Assembly: GCF_041146395.1 (NCBI RefSeq)
Contig: NC_090990.1
Location: forward strand, 42,542,001-42,606,000
Length of the DNA: 64,000 nucleotides
Reading direction: 5' to 3'
Origin: Eulemur rufifrons
Lineage: Eukaryota > Chordata > Mammalia > Primates > Lemuridae
Shown: positions 32,815 through 43,035 of the stretch, piece by piece
How positions within the stretch are numbered: position 1 is the stretch's first letter
Layout: each line of letters starts with the position of its first letter
Position numbers and translations under genes: made by a program
The notes under the pieces: generated by a model
The model's database searches: none
What the model was told of the DNA's origin: nothing
The model's input: the letters and a program-made list of their open reading frames with translations, nothing else

Positions 32815-33480
32815 TAATCAGAGCATTACCTGATAGGACATTTATTAAGGATAAAACATTTCTTTTATCCCAATAGCTGCCTCAGCAGTTGTTAAGATGA
32901 GGAGGGGGAAGGGAAAGAAAGCCTTTATCATTTCCTGATCTCTCTAGCAAATTGCCAATTTATGCACAGAATATTACAAATACTGCTGAATTATTTGAGC
33001 CTGGAATTAATTTAGAGAATCTTCCCCTTCTTTGAGTGCCCAGGGATTTGGCTTATCTTTATTTGCTGAAGGAACCATGTCACTGAAAGCAGTCCCGGGA
33101 TTATTTCAAGTGAATGAATAATGAAATCGCGGAGCTTCCTAATGGTTTCCAAATTCCATGACTACCTCAGTTCGCTCTTGTGGGCTAGTTCATCAGCTGG
33201 GCTCCTCTCACAGAGGGGACAGCACACCAGGCTCGGAGGCAGGAGCTTCTGCATTGAGTAATTAAGGCCAGTGAGGAAAACCCAATGTCACCAGGGGTTA
33301 CTGAAGGCTGCTTTGGAAAATGGAGAAAAGATATTTCATCCTTCAGACAGCATCATTAGGGTAACACACACAAAATAATCAATTACCAAAAGCAGCTATT
33401 TTTTTAATAATCCTTCACTAGCGTGAAATCTTTTAATCATATCAGAAATCATTGCTCTTGCTGGAGGTAAGTATACACCT
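32815..33480. other. Candidate conserved noncoding block
   Basis: About 660 bp free of recognisable repeats, with balanced composition and many TAATTA/ATTA-type words ('gaattatttgagcctggaat', 'taattaaggccagtgagg', 'aataatcaattaccaaaagc'). The look is that of an ancient enhancer, but this is an inference from texture. Confidence 0.35.
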
Positions 33481-33989
33481 AACAAGAGAGTGGACTTCTT
33501 GGCTTTAAAACAAGGGCAAATGCAGGATGGTAAACAAAGAATCCAAATAAATCACTGCTTTACACTAAGTTGTCTATGTATCACAGCTAACTTCCTAAAA
33601 ACACTCCACTCACCCATGCTGGTCAGCTATGTAACCAGTAACCACAGCCATCTTGGTTACTTATTTCATTTTCTTTTCTTGCTAGGCAATGAATATTTAC
33701 TGAGGAAAACCTGAGACATATAAATGCAAGGATGAAAACAAAATGCATGCCTAATGTACAAAATTACAGATAGGCGCATTTAATATTTGGAGTATTTCCC
33801 TCAACTAATAAATGTTTCTACTCATTCCCAAACACACAGAGATAAAATTGAAAATGCAGACTTCCATTCTACTTTTTTTTACTTAGATCATAAGTACCTT
33901 ACCAAGTCCTTAACCATTAAAAAAATACATATGGCATACAATACTCTATTTTATATCCATAACATCAACTGTAAGAGACTACTATTTTT
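33481..33989. other. Stretch without recognised gene
   Basis: AT-rich. A weak antisense L2-like piece may lie near 33670-33715 ('gctaggcaatgaatatttac'). Confidence 0.4.
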
Positions 33990-34075
33990 TCTTAATGTTG
34001 AATCCCCAACACACAAAACAGTGCCTGGAAAATAGTAGGTCCTCAATAAACATCTCATGGATGGATTAATGAAAT
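33990..34075 (+). repeat. L2 LINE 3' end
   Basis: 'aaaacagtgcctggaaaata' near 34016 and 'gtaggtcctcaataaacatc' near 34036, then a GGATGGATTAATGAA tail. Confidence 0.78.
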
Positions 34076-35065
34076 AACACAAATGAACAAATGAATTAAT
34101 GGGCAGTTTTCCCTCTGAAAACCATCAAATATAAAGCTGGATAATTACACCACTTCTCCAAGAAAACAGTATGTCAGAAACATTGTAATTTCTGGAGTTT
34201 ATAAAGTCTGAGTCAAGTCTGGTTATGAAATTGTCTTAATTCATTTTATGATATCTTTTATCTTCTATGAAATCCACACATCTTCTCTAGCGTGACAACT
34301 AACAGCCAGCTCTTCTGTATTGTTAAAAATCAAACAAAAACAAAACCGAGTCTTTTCTTTAAGACAATTTTAGTCTATTTCCAACTCTACTTACTAAATT
34401 AGAAAGTTACTCCAGCATATGTAAAGGCCCCTCTTATAATATTTCTGATAATTTTGTTGAACTGCCATTTCAAGGCATTAAAATAAACAGCTGTAAATAT
34501 CTACTGATTAAGCATTAAACCTAAGGCATCATAAAATTACTGTGTTCAAGGGGCTGCCATTTCCTGACTATTCAGCTCTTTAGGTGCAATTTGGATACAC
34601 TTGCTTTAATGTGCCATTTATTAAATGTATATCTTAAATCAGCAGTGAAATGAAACCAACATCATTAATTCCACAAAAATTAGGGAACCGACACGTGTAT
34701 TATCCTGCCCTGTGCATTGTTATCAGCATGTTCCTTCCCATGCTGGGTATTACAGTTGCTTGATATTATCCCTTATTACTTTAAAGGCAATTTTACATTT
34801 CACATCCAAATTAATGGCTAATCTCAAAAGACTTATTATGTTTAATTACTTTTTGTTCCCGAATCCTCCCTTTCACCCTGTGCATTCTCTCCTTAAATGA
34901 TGCTCAAAAAAATGTGAGGTGTAATCAGAGATCATGAAAGTTGTTAAATCGTGGATGCTAATTAGAATAGAGGCAGGATCTGTAAAATAATCTCTCTAAA
35001 TTCAAGAGCAAAGGGTCTCTGAGGCCCATAAAAAGGTCATATTTGACCAGTATAAAGATCTGGCA
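34076..35065. other. 1-kb AT-rich repeat-free block, candidate conserved noncoding DNA
   Basis: No repeat is visible for a kilobase. The stretch is dense in ATTA and AAT motifs ('tgtgccatttattaaatgta', 'catccaaattaatggctaat', 'gatgctaattagaatag'). Long AT-rich repeat-free blocks of this kind are typical of deeply conserved enhancers. Confidence 0.4.
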
Positions 35066-35069
35066 AAGG

Positions 35070-35165
35070 ACAAAGGTTCTAGGTCCAGCTCTGACCCTCC
35101 CATGCCGTGTCCTTGGGCAAGTTGCTCCATCTGTCTGGTCTTCATTTTCCACATTTACTGACCAG
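35070..35165 (+). repeat. MIR SINE 5' half
   Basis: 'ctaggtccagctctgaccct' near 35079, 'ttgggcaagttgctccatct' near 35113 and 'ctggtcttcattttccacat' near 35136. Confidence 0.78.
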
Positions 35166-36084
35166 AGGCTTCCCTGTGCCACAGCCAGCACCACACTCGT
35201 ATACACAAAGGGTCGGCCGAGCCCTGCCTCTGTCCACAGCCCTAGCCTGGAACTGCTTGCTCTAATGCATCTGACACTCAACTTTGTGATTTTTGCAGAG
35301 TTTGACCTCATGCCTCACTTCATTTTACTACCTTGCCTTGGTCTTCAGACTCCAACTCTTGACTAATGTTGCCAGTTCTGTATTCTCAATTTCCTTCTTG
35401 ATCCAGATCTGCACTTGCTGCTCTGCTGGCCTGTTCCCCAGAGTGGGACAAACCCTGACCTTCTGCAGAAGCCCCCTGGACTCTGAGGTCCAACTCAGAC
35501 TTCTGTGACTCGGTTGCCTCCCCATTCCAGAGCAGCCCCCAGGGAGCCCTGCCAGTCTAGCAGCCACGGATCCTGCACTGCTCCCACCGCAGCCCCTAGG
35601 CCTGTTCTGACTGAGGCAGGATTTATACCAGCGGCTTTCAAATCTTAGGGCTTGGCATTGAAGTTGTTGTTAGAAACCTGCGATCCAGCCTCAGATGTCT
35701 TTAATGAGTTTCTGTCACTCCCAATCAGACCCGGGATTGAGGTCCCCAGGATGACTTCTTTGCCAGAATGCTGTTTTCCTACCACTGCCCTGGTCCTCAC
35801 CCTTGGGCTTTGCTTGACTGCCTTCCCTGCCACCCAGAGCTTCTCTAGGGCATGAGCCGGGCATAAGCCCCAACTTGGTGGCCATGGTTCTGCCTCCGGC
35901 AAACAAATTGTCCAGATGTCTTCAACACTCCCAACTGCCTCCACAACACTGACTGTCACCTCTAGTCTCCAGAAGTGTGTTCTGTGAGGGGCTCTGGAAT
36001 TCTGAGTGCTGACTAAATGCTGCCTAATTAAAAATGTAAAACGATGCCTAGCATTTTTTCTAACATGTCTATGATGGATAAGGT
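35166..36084. other. Stretch without recognised gene
   Basis: Moderately GC-rich. A 147-codon antisense frame at 35645-36088 and + strand frames at 35043-35366 have no recognised domains. 'accagcggctttcaaatctt' at 35628 might be the end of an eroded hAT MITE. Confidence 0.45.
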
Positions 36085-36265
36085 GCATGCATTATCTCTT
36101 TTACAACCACCCAATAACTCATATAAGTAATATCTTATTATCCCACTTTAAAGGTGAAGAAACTGAGGTCAAGACAAGTGGCCCAGGGGTCCCCAGAAGT
36201 GAGTATCAGAACCTGGACTTGCTCTAGATCTTTAACTATGGGCCAGATGCTCTTTCTACTTGCAG
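36085..36265 (-). repeat. MIR SINE
   Basis: 'taatatcttattatcccact' near 36127, 'ggtgaagaaactgaggtcaa' near 36153 and 'tatcagaacctggacttgct' near 36204. Confidence 0.82.
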
Positions 36266-36724
36266 TTGTTTCCTACGTCGCTGTAAAAAAATGACCCTGG
36301 ATTTGGTGACTTAAAACAACAGACATTGATTCTCCCAAGGTTTTGGAGGCCAGAAGTCTGAAATCAGTTTCTCTGGGCTAAAATCAAGGTACTGGTAGGG
36401 CCACACTCCCTCCCTCCCAGGAGGGTTTGGGAGAGAATCCGATCCTTGCCTCTTCCAGCTGCCGTTGGCTGCAGGCGCTCCTTGGCTTGTGGCCACATCA
36501 CTCCAATCTCTGCCTTATGGTCACATTACTTTCTTCTTCTATGTCAAATCTCCATTGGCATCCCTCTTAAAATGACACATGTAATTTTATTTAGCGCCCA
36601 CCCAGATAATCTCCCTATCTCAGGGTCCTTAATTAATCACACCTGCAAAATCCTGTATGCGGTAACATGCACAGGGCTGAGGATTAGAACGTGACTATTT
36701 GGAAGGTCCAACTTTCAATTTATG
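36266..36724 (-). mobile_element. MLT1-type solo LTR (ERVL-MaLR)
   Basis: 'acttaaaacaacagacattg' near 36310, 'tggaggccagaagtctgaaa' near 36344, 'gatccttgcctcttccagct' near 36441, 'cttggcttgtggccacatca' near 36481 and 'taattaatcacacctgcaaa' near 36630. About 460 bp, near the full MLT1 length. No internal viral sequence. Confidence 0.85.
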
Positions 36725-36844
36725 ACACTAGGAAACAACCCATTTCCAAGTTCCATTAAGTGAAAGCACTTTTTTTTTTTGGCATTGAAATATAAAATTA
36801 TACTCAGAAAAGTGAATTTTCTGGGTTTTCATAGCAAGTTGCTA

Positions 36845-37028
36845 GTATTTCTCATGTCCATTATCTCATAAATCCTTCAAAGCAGCAGGAAATAGGCATC
36901 AGCATGCTGATATTACAGCAGAGGAAACTGAGGGTCAGGAGAAAGGGATTCTCACCTAGGGTCCCACAGGTAAGAAGGAAGCAGTGGATGTATGAACCCA
37001 GTAATGCCCAACTTCCAAGTGACCATGA
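36845..37028 (-). repeat. MIR SINE
   Basis: 'gtccattatctcataaatcc' near 36856, 'cagaggaaactgagggtcag' near 36919 and 'gatgtatgaacccagtaatg' near 36987. Confidence 0.8.
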
Positions 37029-37714
37029 CCACTTTTCTACCTGATCAATCACCATCCTCCCTGGGACCCTTCTCCGCCCCAGTCATGTCCCTCCTGTCTG
37101 CCAGAAGCCAGACATGTCCTCTCTCCTGCATTCCCACCAGCCCGGGAGTCACTTAGGCTACTCTGTATACACTTTGCCTCTGCCAACCAGAGCTGTGCTG
37201 TTTGTCCTTCTCTTCAAGCACATCCAGATTTCAATGAGCTTTTCTCCCAAATCACTTTCCTCATCCATAAATTGCGTTACTTTCTCCCCTTGTAATTATT
37301 CTACATTTTTGTACTTTGAACTACATTTACTATCTGCTAGCCCAATTACGCAAATGATCCAAATCCTTTTGAATCTGGTTAAATTGTTCAACAGGATTTG
37401 CTCGCTCCCCCACTTCTAAAATCATCTGTGAACCTGGATGTGACACATCAAGTCATAAATAGATGGGAGGAGGAAGGTGGGAGGTGGGGGTAGGGGTGGG
37501 AGCCACATGTCAGGTGATGTCAGGGAGAGAATGGGAGGCACAGGATTGGTGAGGGGGGTGAATTCTGTACCCACGTCCCCAGGAGCCGGGGAGCTAATTG
37601 TATCAACCTCCGATTGTGCAGGTTCAGCACCTTTGAAGTCTCATTTTCTCATGTGCTACAGGAAAAAAAAAAAAAAAAAAAAGAATTCTTCTACTTTCAT
37701 GCCTGCTTAGAAGA
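37029..37714. other. Mixed unique stretch with A tract 37663-37682
   Basis: A G-rich patch (37463-37560) is followed by a 20-bp A run. The sequence left of the A run is not a recognised SINE or processed gene. GAATTCT occurs on both sides (about 37561 and 37683), which could be a short target duplication of an unidentified retrocopy. Confidence 0.4.
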
Positions 37715-37785
37715 TTTTTGTGAGGATTAATGAGATGGTTTTGATTAAGCACCTTGGAGAGAAACACTACATAGATCACTGGCAT
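37715..37785 (+). repeat. MIR SINE 3' fragment
   Basis: 'tttgtgaggattaatgagat' near 37717 then 'ttaagcaccttggagagaaa' is the sense MIR 3' region. Confidence 0.6.
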
Positions 37786-37959
37786 CTGGCTAATGTCACA
37801 CATTTAGTTGTTGTGAAATAGAAGCTACAGAAGTCAAAACTTCCTGCACCAGCATTCTATCCTTCGGCCTCTGCCTTCCCTGGATAGGGTACTCTTCACA
37901 CGCAGGCCTGCTTCACCTCTTTTGGTTACTAATCATTGAGTCCTCAAACCACAGAAAGC

Positions 37960-38330
37960 ACCAGCCAGGGTGACAGAGAGCCCAGGTGCAGCCCTTGTCC
38001 TCAAAAGAGGCACAGTTTAGATGGGAGGCAGACTCGTAAACAGGTGATCGAAACACAGTGAGGTTAGGCCTGCATGGAGGGGAGAAGATGCCAGAAGAGT
38101 AGAGGAGGGTTTCCTAATTTGGACTGGGCTGGCCCGTCAGGGCACGGGATTCCGGAACAAGGAATAGCTCGATGAAGGAAGCCTAACCATCCAGGAGCTG
38201 CCCTAGAGAGGGAGAAGAGTATTCCAAGGCTGAGTGAACCACATGTGCAAAGACCTAAAGAACAAGGGGCAGGGAACATTCCAGAAGGTTTGAGGCCCTG
38301 CTGCTTCCTGGTAAACGAAAGCCACGCAAA
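37960..38330 (-). repeat. Ancient LINE 3' region (L2/L1ME-like)
   Basis: 'aggcacagtttagatgggag' near 38008, 'gtgatcgaaacacagtgagg' near 38043 and 'acatgtgcaaagacctaaag' near 38241 are in antisense LINE order. Confidence 0.55.
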
Positions 38331-38834
38331 GCAGCAGTGAGAGAATGTAAAACACAGAGCAAACGACACACAGAGGAAGGGAACATAATTTGTCATTTAC
38401 GTGGGTCACAATGAAACTGGTGTGCAACAAGCAATAATGAGGTTATGAATCAGTTTTAAGAGGAGCTCTTCCCTCTGCCAATTGCTGCCAGTGATTTCTG
38501 AGCTTATGCAGCCTGCCGCGAGTACTAAATGATTAAAAATAGGCCAAGACGTCACACACTGTCTTAGAGGGGCTTCACAGCTCTCCAGATGATTAAGGTT
38601 TATTTTTTGTTGTTTTTCTATCAACCTCTGTCTCTTCTCCTTTGCATTGCAGACCCTCTTTCCCTCCACCCCACGAGTACTCACCAAGGCCTGCGACACA
38701 TCAGGGCTTGTGCTCGGTGCTTAGACACAGGAAAGAGCATGAGACAGTCCCCACCTTCCTTCAAGGTGATCTTACTTTAGTGTGGGTGACCCACAGAGTC
38801 CACCTAAAGGTACAAGTGGGCAGAGCCACCATTC
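38331..38834. other. Mostly unique; weak L2-like end 38690-38790
   Basis: 'ttgtgctcggtgcttagaca' near 38708 and 'gacagtccccaccttccttc' near 38743 suggest an eroded antisense L2. The rest is unassigned. Confidence 0.4.
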
Positions 38835-39085
38835 ACTGTGAGCCTACTGAGCGCCATAGTAGAGCAAGCATACTGCACATATTATCTCATTTTGTCTACA
38901 AGATAACCTTGTGGAAGGGAATCTCTTGGCACATCCACTGAACAGATGATGAAGCCGAGGCTCCACTTGCCCAACTTAAGCTACTTATCCATGCTCCCAC
39001 CCCCAGCAGTGAAACGTAGAGTCACAGTTCAAACTTAAGTCACTTTGAATTCAAAGCCTGGGACCTTAACCATTGAGAACTAGAC
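38835..39085 (-). repeat. MIR SINE, nearly full length
   Basis: 'gtgagcctactgagcgccat' near 38838, 'cacatattatctcattttgt' near 38876, 'gatgaagccgaggctccact' near 38948 and 'gggaccttaaccattgagaa' near 39060. Confidence 0.82.
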
Positions 39086-39106
39086 AGACTATCAAGAGTC
39101 AACGAA

Positions 39107-39344
39107 GGCTGGGAGTGGTGGCTCACGCCTGTAATAGTAGCACTCTGGGAGGCTGAGGCAGGAGGACTGCTTGATGCCAGGAGTTCAACACCAGCCTGAG
39201 CAAGAGCAAGACCCTGTGTCTACAAAATTAGAAAAAATTAGCAGGATGATCACTTGAGCCCAAGAGTTTGAGGTTGCAGTGAGCTGTGATGATGCCACTG
39301 CACGCTAGTCCAGGCCACAGAGCAAGACGATGTCTCAAAAAAAA

Positions 39345-39396
<52 letters not shown>

Positions 39397-39403
39397 AAGA
39401 AAG
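39107..39403 (+). mobile_element. Alu SINE with internal deletion and GAAA tail
   Basis: Left arm: 'ggctgggagtggtggctcac' at 39107, then 'aacaccagcctgagcaagag' typical of strepsirrhine Alus. In the right arm about 55 bp between 'aaaaaattag' and 'caggatgatc' are missing, then 'gcttgag'-like B-arm sequence and 'gatgtctc' end the body at 39336. The tail is A10 then a GAAA microsatellite. Target duplications: AAGAGTCAACGAA (39094-39106) and AAGAGTCAATGAA (39404-39416), differing by one CpG transition. Confidence 0.92.
39337..39403. repeat. (GAAA)n / (GA)n microsatellite in Alu tail
   Basis: Pure purine on the + strand: A10, about ten GAAA units, a short GAGAGAGA interruption, then GAAA again. 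Confidence 0.93.
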
Positions 39404-39459
39404 AAGAGTCAATGAATAAACCTGACAGATCCTGAGGCTACACACAGCACAAAAAAGGG

Positions 39460-39565
39460 CCTTTATGAGATCCTCTAAGCCAACCCTCCATGGTACAGAT
39501 ACGGAAACCGAGGTACAGAGAAGTGAGAGGACTCACCTATAGTCACAAAGCAGGTTTGCGTGCTC
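39460..39565 (-). repeat. MIR SINE core
   Basis: 'ggtacagatacggaaaccga' near 39492 and 'acctatagtcacaaagcagg' near 39535 are antisense MIR. Confidence 0.75.
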
Positions 39566-39714
39566 TTGGATTTTGCACACTGAGAGTGAGGTCACTGTGC
39601 ACGCATCTGTCCCCACCACTGCATGTCAGCAGGACCCAGGCAGTTCTCAGGACTCACTGCGCCAGCTCCTTCCGTCAGAGGGGAATATTTACTACCCCAC
39701 AGCATGGAAGCATT

Positions 39715-39940
39715 GTTGAAACCGCTAACTCTGGAGACAACCAGCCTGGGTTCACATTCAGATAGCTCTGCCATCTTCTGCTGTGTGACCACGGGCAAGT
39801 GATGAACCTCTCTGTGCCCCCAGTTTCTCTGTCCATTAAATGATAATAGCTATTATATCAGGTTGTGTGGATTAAATGAGTTACCATGTATAAAGGGCTT
39901 AGATCAGTGCCTGGACAACAGCAAACACTCACGAACAGCT
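39715..39940 (+). repeat. MIR SINE, nearly full length
   Basis: 'agcctgggttcacattcaga' near 39743, 'tgctgtgtgaccacgggcaa' near 39778, 'ccccagtttctctgtccatt' near 39818 and 'tggattaaatgagttaccat' near 39868. Confidence 0.88.
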
Positions 39941-40284
39941 AGCTACTTCTATGATTACCACTCCTGCCCTCCTAATTTGTTGATGCACACTGGCAAATTC
40001 CAGCCCTCTGGGAGCTTGCAGAATCCCTGTCTGCCACCTCAGCTTTTGCAAGAAACCTGGGCAGCCTGCATTTAATTCTTCACACCTTGAAATGAATCTC
40101 CTTGGCATCTGACATATATTTTCTCAGACAAACCTATACAGTATCCCTATCTACCCTATGTCTAAATAATACTTGTCTTAGAATGAGAGACACTAGGAGC
40201 TAAAAAGTCCTTTCAGAGGTCTGAAAACACTTTCTCCATGCTCCCACCATCACCACAGTAGGCATCACCTTTTAACGTTCTCCA
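39941..40284. other. Stretch without recognised gene or repeat
   Basis: Unassigned mixed sequence. Confidence 0.4.
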
Positions 40285-40545
40285 AAACTTACTTATTTAA
40301 CAAATTTGTTGTTTATCTCTGCTCTCACTGACGGAATGTAAGCTCCACGAAGGTAATAATCTGTGTCTATTTTGGCATATCCCAAGCAACTAAAATTGAT
40401 AATATAAGTGTTGATCTCAGCAAGAATCAGACTTACTTCTCCACGAAAAACTATAAAGGAGGGAAAAAATAACAAAAGTATCACTTAGCTCAGCCCCTGG
40501 CACATAGGAAGTGCTCAATACACCTGCTGACTAGTGAATGAAGTA
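40285..40545 (+). repeat. L2 LINE 3' end, interrupted
   Basis: 'ggaatgtaagctccacgaag' near 40334 and, about 120 bp further on, 'cagcccctggcacataggaa' near 40491 with 'gtgctcaatacacctgctga'. The spacing is wider than in L2, so about 75 bp around 40395-40470 are extra. Confidence 0.68.
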
Positions 40546-40589
40546 TCAGGTATGCCACGTGCCAGCGGAGTGACGACAGACAAGTGTCA

Positions 40590-40705
40590 CTTCCACCTGA
40601 GTCAACATCAACTGTATGACCCACAAAATGATAATCATACCATTTGCCTCACAGATTGTTATACAGATTAAATAATATTAAGTGAGCATTAAAAATGCTT
40701 TTCCA
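40590..40705 (+). repeat. MIR SINE 3' half
   Basis: 'caaaatgataatcataccat' near 40624 and 'acagattaaataatattaag' near 40663. Confidence 0.65.
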
Positions 40706-40779
40706 AACTGAAGTCTGGTATAGAAATGTTATTATTCCTATTATGTATGGAATGACAGGAATATCGATAGTCATTCGTT

Positions 40780-40905
40780 TTTTCACTGTTCATCATTCAC
40801 CTACACAGTACCTGCTCTGGGCTAATGAAAATAACAGAGGCACAGCCGCTGTCCTCATGGAGTTCACTGGTTATGGAAGGGGGAAGAAAAGATTTGGGAG
40901 GTAGG
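40780..40905 (-). repeat. L2 3' fragment
   Basis: 'gtcctcatggagttcactgg' near 40851 after a 'cagtacctgctctgggctaa' block is antisense L2. Confidence 0.6.
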
Positions 40906-41059
40906 GGTTGGGGGAGGATTTCCAGCCAGTTAACAGGGAAAACAACTCTGTCAAACAGAATCTAGGATTGCAAGTCAGAGAGGAAGGAAGGGATCCACCT
41001 GACATGGGTTGAAAAGCTTCTCAACTTCTTAGGGAATTTGAATCTGTTAATATTTAAAC

Positions 41060-41185
41060 CTGCTCTTGTCACTAGGCATTGTTATTCCCCTTGCACCAAT
41101 GAGGAAACTGAGGCTCAGACAGATTAAATGACTACTCAATGTCACATAGCTTTATGTGATAGAGGCCACATTTGAGCCACATCAA
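41060..41185 (-). repeat. MIR SINE core
   Basis: 'gaggaaactgaggctcagac' near 41101 is almost consensus; 'actcaatgtcacatagcttt' near 41133 follows. Confidence 0.85.
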
Positions 41186-41939
41186 ATACAATCATTAAGC
41201 ATAAAAGGTCAAAGAGAAGTTCTGCTTCTCTGGAGAGCTCTCAGCGATGCTGGGTGCCATGGTTAGGTTAATACTGTGAGTTGGAGCTCAGGGCCCAAGG
41301 CTTGTGATCCTGGCCCAGGTGCTTCTCCCAGAGCCACAAGGATGAAGGGGGAGCACCAAACCCACAGGTCTGCTCATATCTGCAGCCTAAGCAGAAACCC
41401 ACGTCCTCCGGCATTGCTTCGTAGCTGGCAAGTCCCCAAAGGAATATTTTTTTTTTTCCAGTGGGTGGTTTTAGTCGCACCTCCTTTCAGCATTTACCCA
41501 GAACTCTTTTGGGTTCTGGGTAAGTCCCAAAAGACTAGGGAAGTCATTTGCATCTGTAAGAGACTCATTTGCATACAGTCTTTGTAGGGTACTGAACCCA
41601 TAATGTGAAATGTGATCGAGAGCATCCCACAGTCTCTTCCTCTGGGTGCAATGAGAAGGAGCACACCATCCTCACAACTCTGCTCCCAGCCAGATGCTAA
41701 GAGAGAAGGTCTTTTGGAAGTGCTCGCTGATGCTGGAAATACAGGTCCCATGCTCCAGGAGTACCAAGTGAAGGCACACCTCCCAACTATCTCAGAACAT
41801 AGCAGATTTTAGAATAGGGTGTCAGCCAGGCAGGAAGTATTGCATAAGCCCCACACATGTGTCAGGTGTGTGCCAGGTGTCAGGGGTGCGGTGGTACAAG
41901 GAGCCCATGGACTCTGAGTAACTGGCATCCCTCCCTTAA
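41186..41939. other. Stretch without recognised gene or repeat
   Basis: T run at 41447-41457. Opposed frames at 41268-41587 and 41494-41751 overlap; none resembles a protein family. Confidence 0.45.
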
Positions 41940-42115
41940 GAGCAGTGTGACCTGAGACAACTTAGTTAACCGCTTTGAGTCTAAGTTTCATCATCTGTAA
42001 AATAAGAAGATGTTACCTTTTTTACTGAGTTGAGCGAAGATTAAATGAGATGATGTATATATAAAATGCTTCGTGGAATACCTGGACCTAGTGAGGGCTC
42101 ATTAATGTAGCTGAT
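41940..42115 (+). repeat. MIR SINE
   Basis: 'gagcagtgtgacctgagaca' near 41940, 'ttcatcatctgtaaaataag' near 41987 and 'gattaaatgagatgatgtat' near 42039. Confidence 0.82.
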
Positions 42116-42117
42116 GA

Positions 42118-42215
42118 CACTAGCAATGGCGGGGACCAGTGGCAGTGGTGGTAGGAGTGGCAGTAATGCAGTAGGAGTCGTTGCAGCAGAGGTAGCAGCC
42201 ACAGCAGTAGAGTAA
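42118..42215. repeat. Degenerate triplet tract
   Basis: About 98 bp of AGY/GGN triplets (gcagtggtggtaggagtggc ... gcagcagaggtagcagccac). It follows the 3' end of the MIR at 41940-42115, where a triplet repeat seems to have grown and decayed. Confidence 0.65.
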
Positions 42216-42349
42216 TAGGATGCTGTCCCTCTTGAGTGCCATAAGCGACTGAGAGAAGATTTATATCTCAAAGTACCTGAATAAGCTGCAATTCTGTTAG
42301 GGTTAGAGAGAAAAGCAAAGGAATGGTGGCTGGAGTGGATGTCATTCAC

Positions 42350-42547
42350 TGGGTGCCAGCTTTTGTGCCAGTAATTTTTAATATATTTGTTATTGCATTA
42401 AATCTTGACAAAGCTTTTCAAAAGAAGAAATTGGGACTGGGACTCAAAATGGTTAGGTGACTCACTCAGAGTCACAGCTGCTTGAAGGTGGAGTCTGGAT
42501 TCAAGCCCAGGGTACCTCATTCCATCACACTCTTTACCCTACGCCAC
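42350..42547 (-). repeat. MIR SINE
   Basis: 'tgccagtaatttttaatata' near 42366, 'tcactcagagtcacagctgc' near 42462 and 'ggattcaagcccagggtacc' near 42497. Confidence 0.8.
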
Positions 42548-42599
42548 AAAGGGCAAATTGTAGATGTCGGGAATATACGCTCCCTGAGAGCTCCTAGAC

Positions 42600-42850
42600 C
42601 CCTGGCCTGGGAGGAGAGCTTCTTTTATTCTTCCTAACTCTTTTGTGTACATTTATCTTCTGTATATATCATGTTGCACTCTTGGTATTTTGCATTAGAC
42701 CCATTTGTTAATACGTCTCCCCTGTTGTCCCCCAAACTGTGAATTCTTTGAAGAAAATAGTCTCTTTTTCTTTTCTGTACCTCATCATATCTCTACCTCC
42801 CATCATAGTGTCTAAACTATAACAGACATAATTTGCTAAATATTAATAGT
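42600..42850 (+). repeat. L2 LINE 3' end
   Basis: 'gtgaattctttgaagaaaat' near 42740 and 'accatcat'-type end 'tcatagtgtctaaactataa' near 42804 follow L2 sense order. It is tail to tail with the next L2. Confidence 0.6.
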
Positions 42851-42864
42851 TATTTCTCATCTAT

Positions 42865-43035
42865 TAGATATTGAGAATTCTTCCAGGTATTTAAAACACT
42901 TCAATGAACAAAACACACAAAAAACATGCTGCCTTCGTAGAACTTACATTCTATCATGGGAGACAGATACTCAATGGGAAACATAATAAATAAGTAAATT
43001 AAACTTATGATTATTGAATAAGGTGAATGAATGAA
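42865..43035 (-). repeat. L2 LINE 3' end
   Basis: 'cttcaatgaacaaaacacac' near 42899, 'cgtagaacttacattctatc' near 42936 and 'acataataaataagtaaatt' near 42981 are antisense L2. Confidence 0.72.

Noticed and set aside
35645..36088. 147-codon antisense frame
   Set aside because: Overlapped by + strand frames and entering a MIR at its end; no domain seen.
39337..39403. Possible CRISPR-like or satellite array
   Set aside because: It is the GAAA tail of an Alu. No CRISPR or satellite structure occurs in the window.
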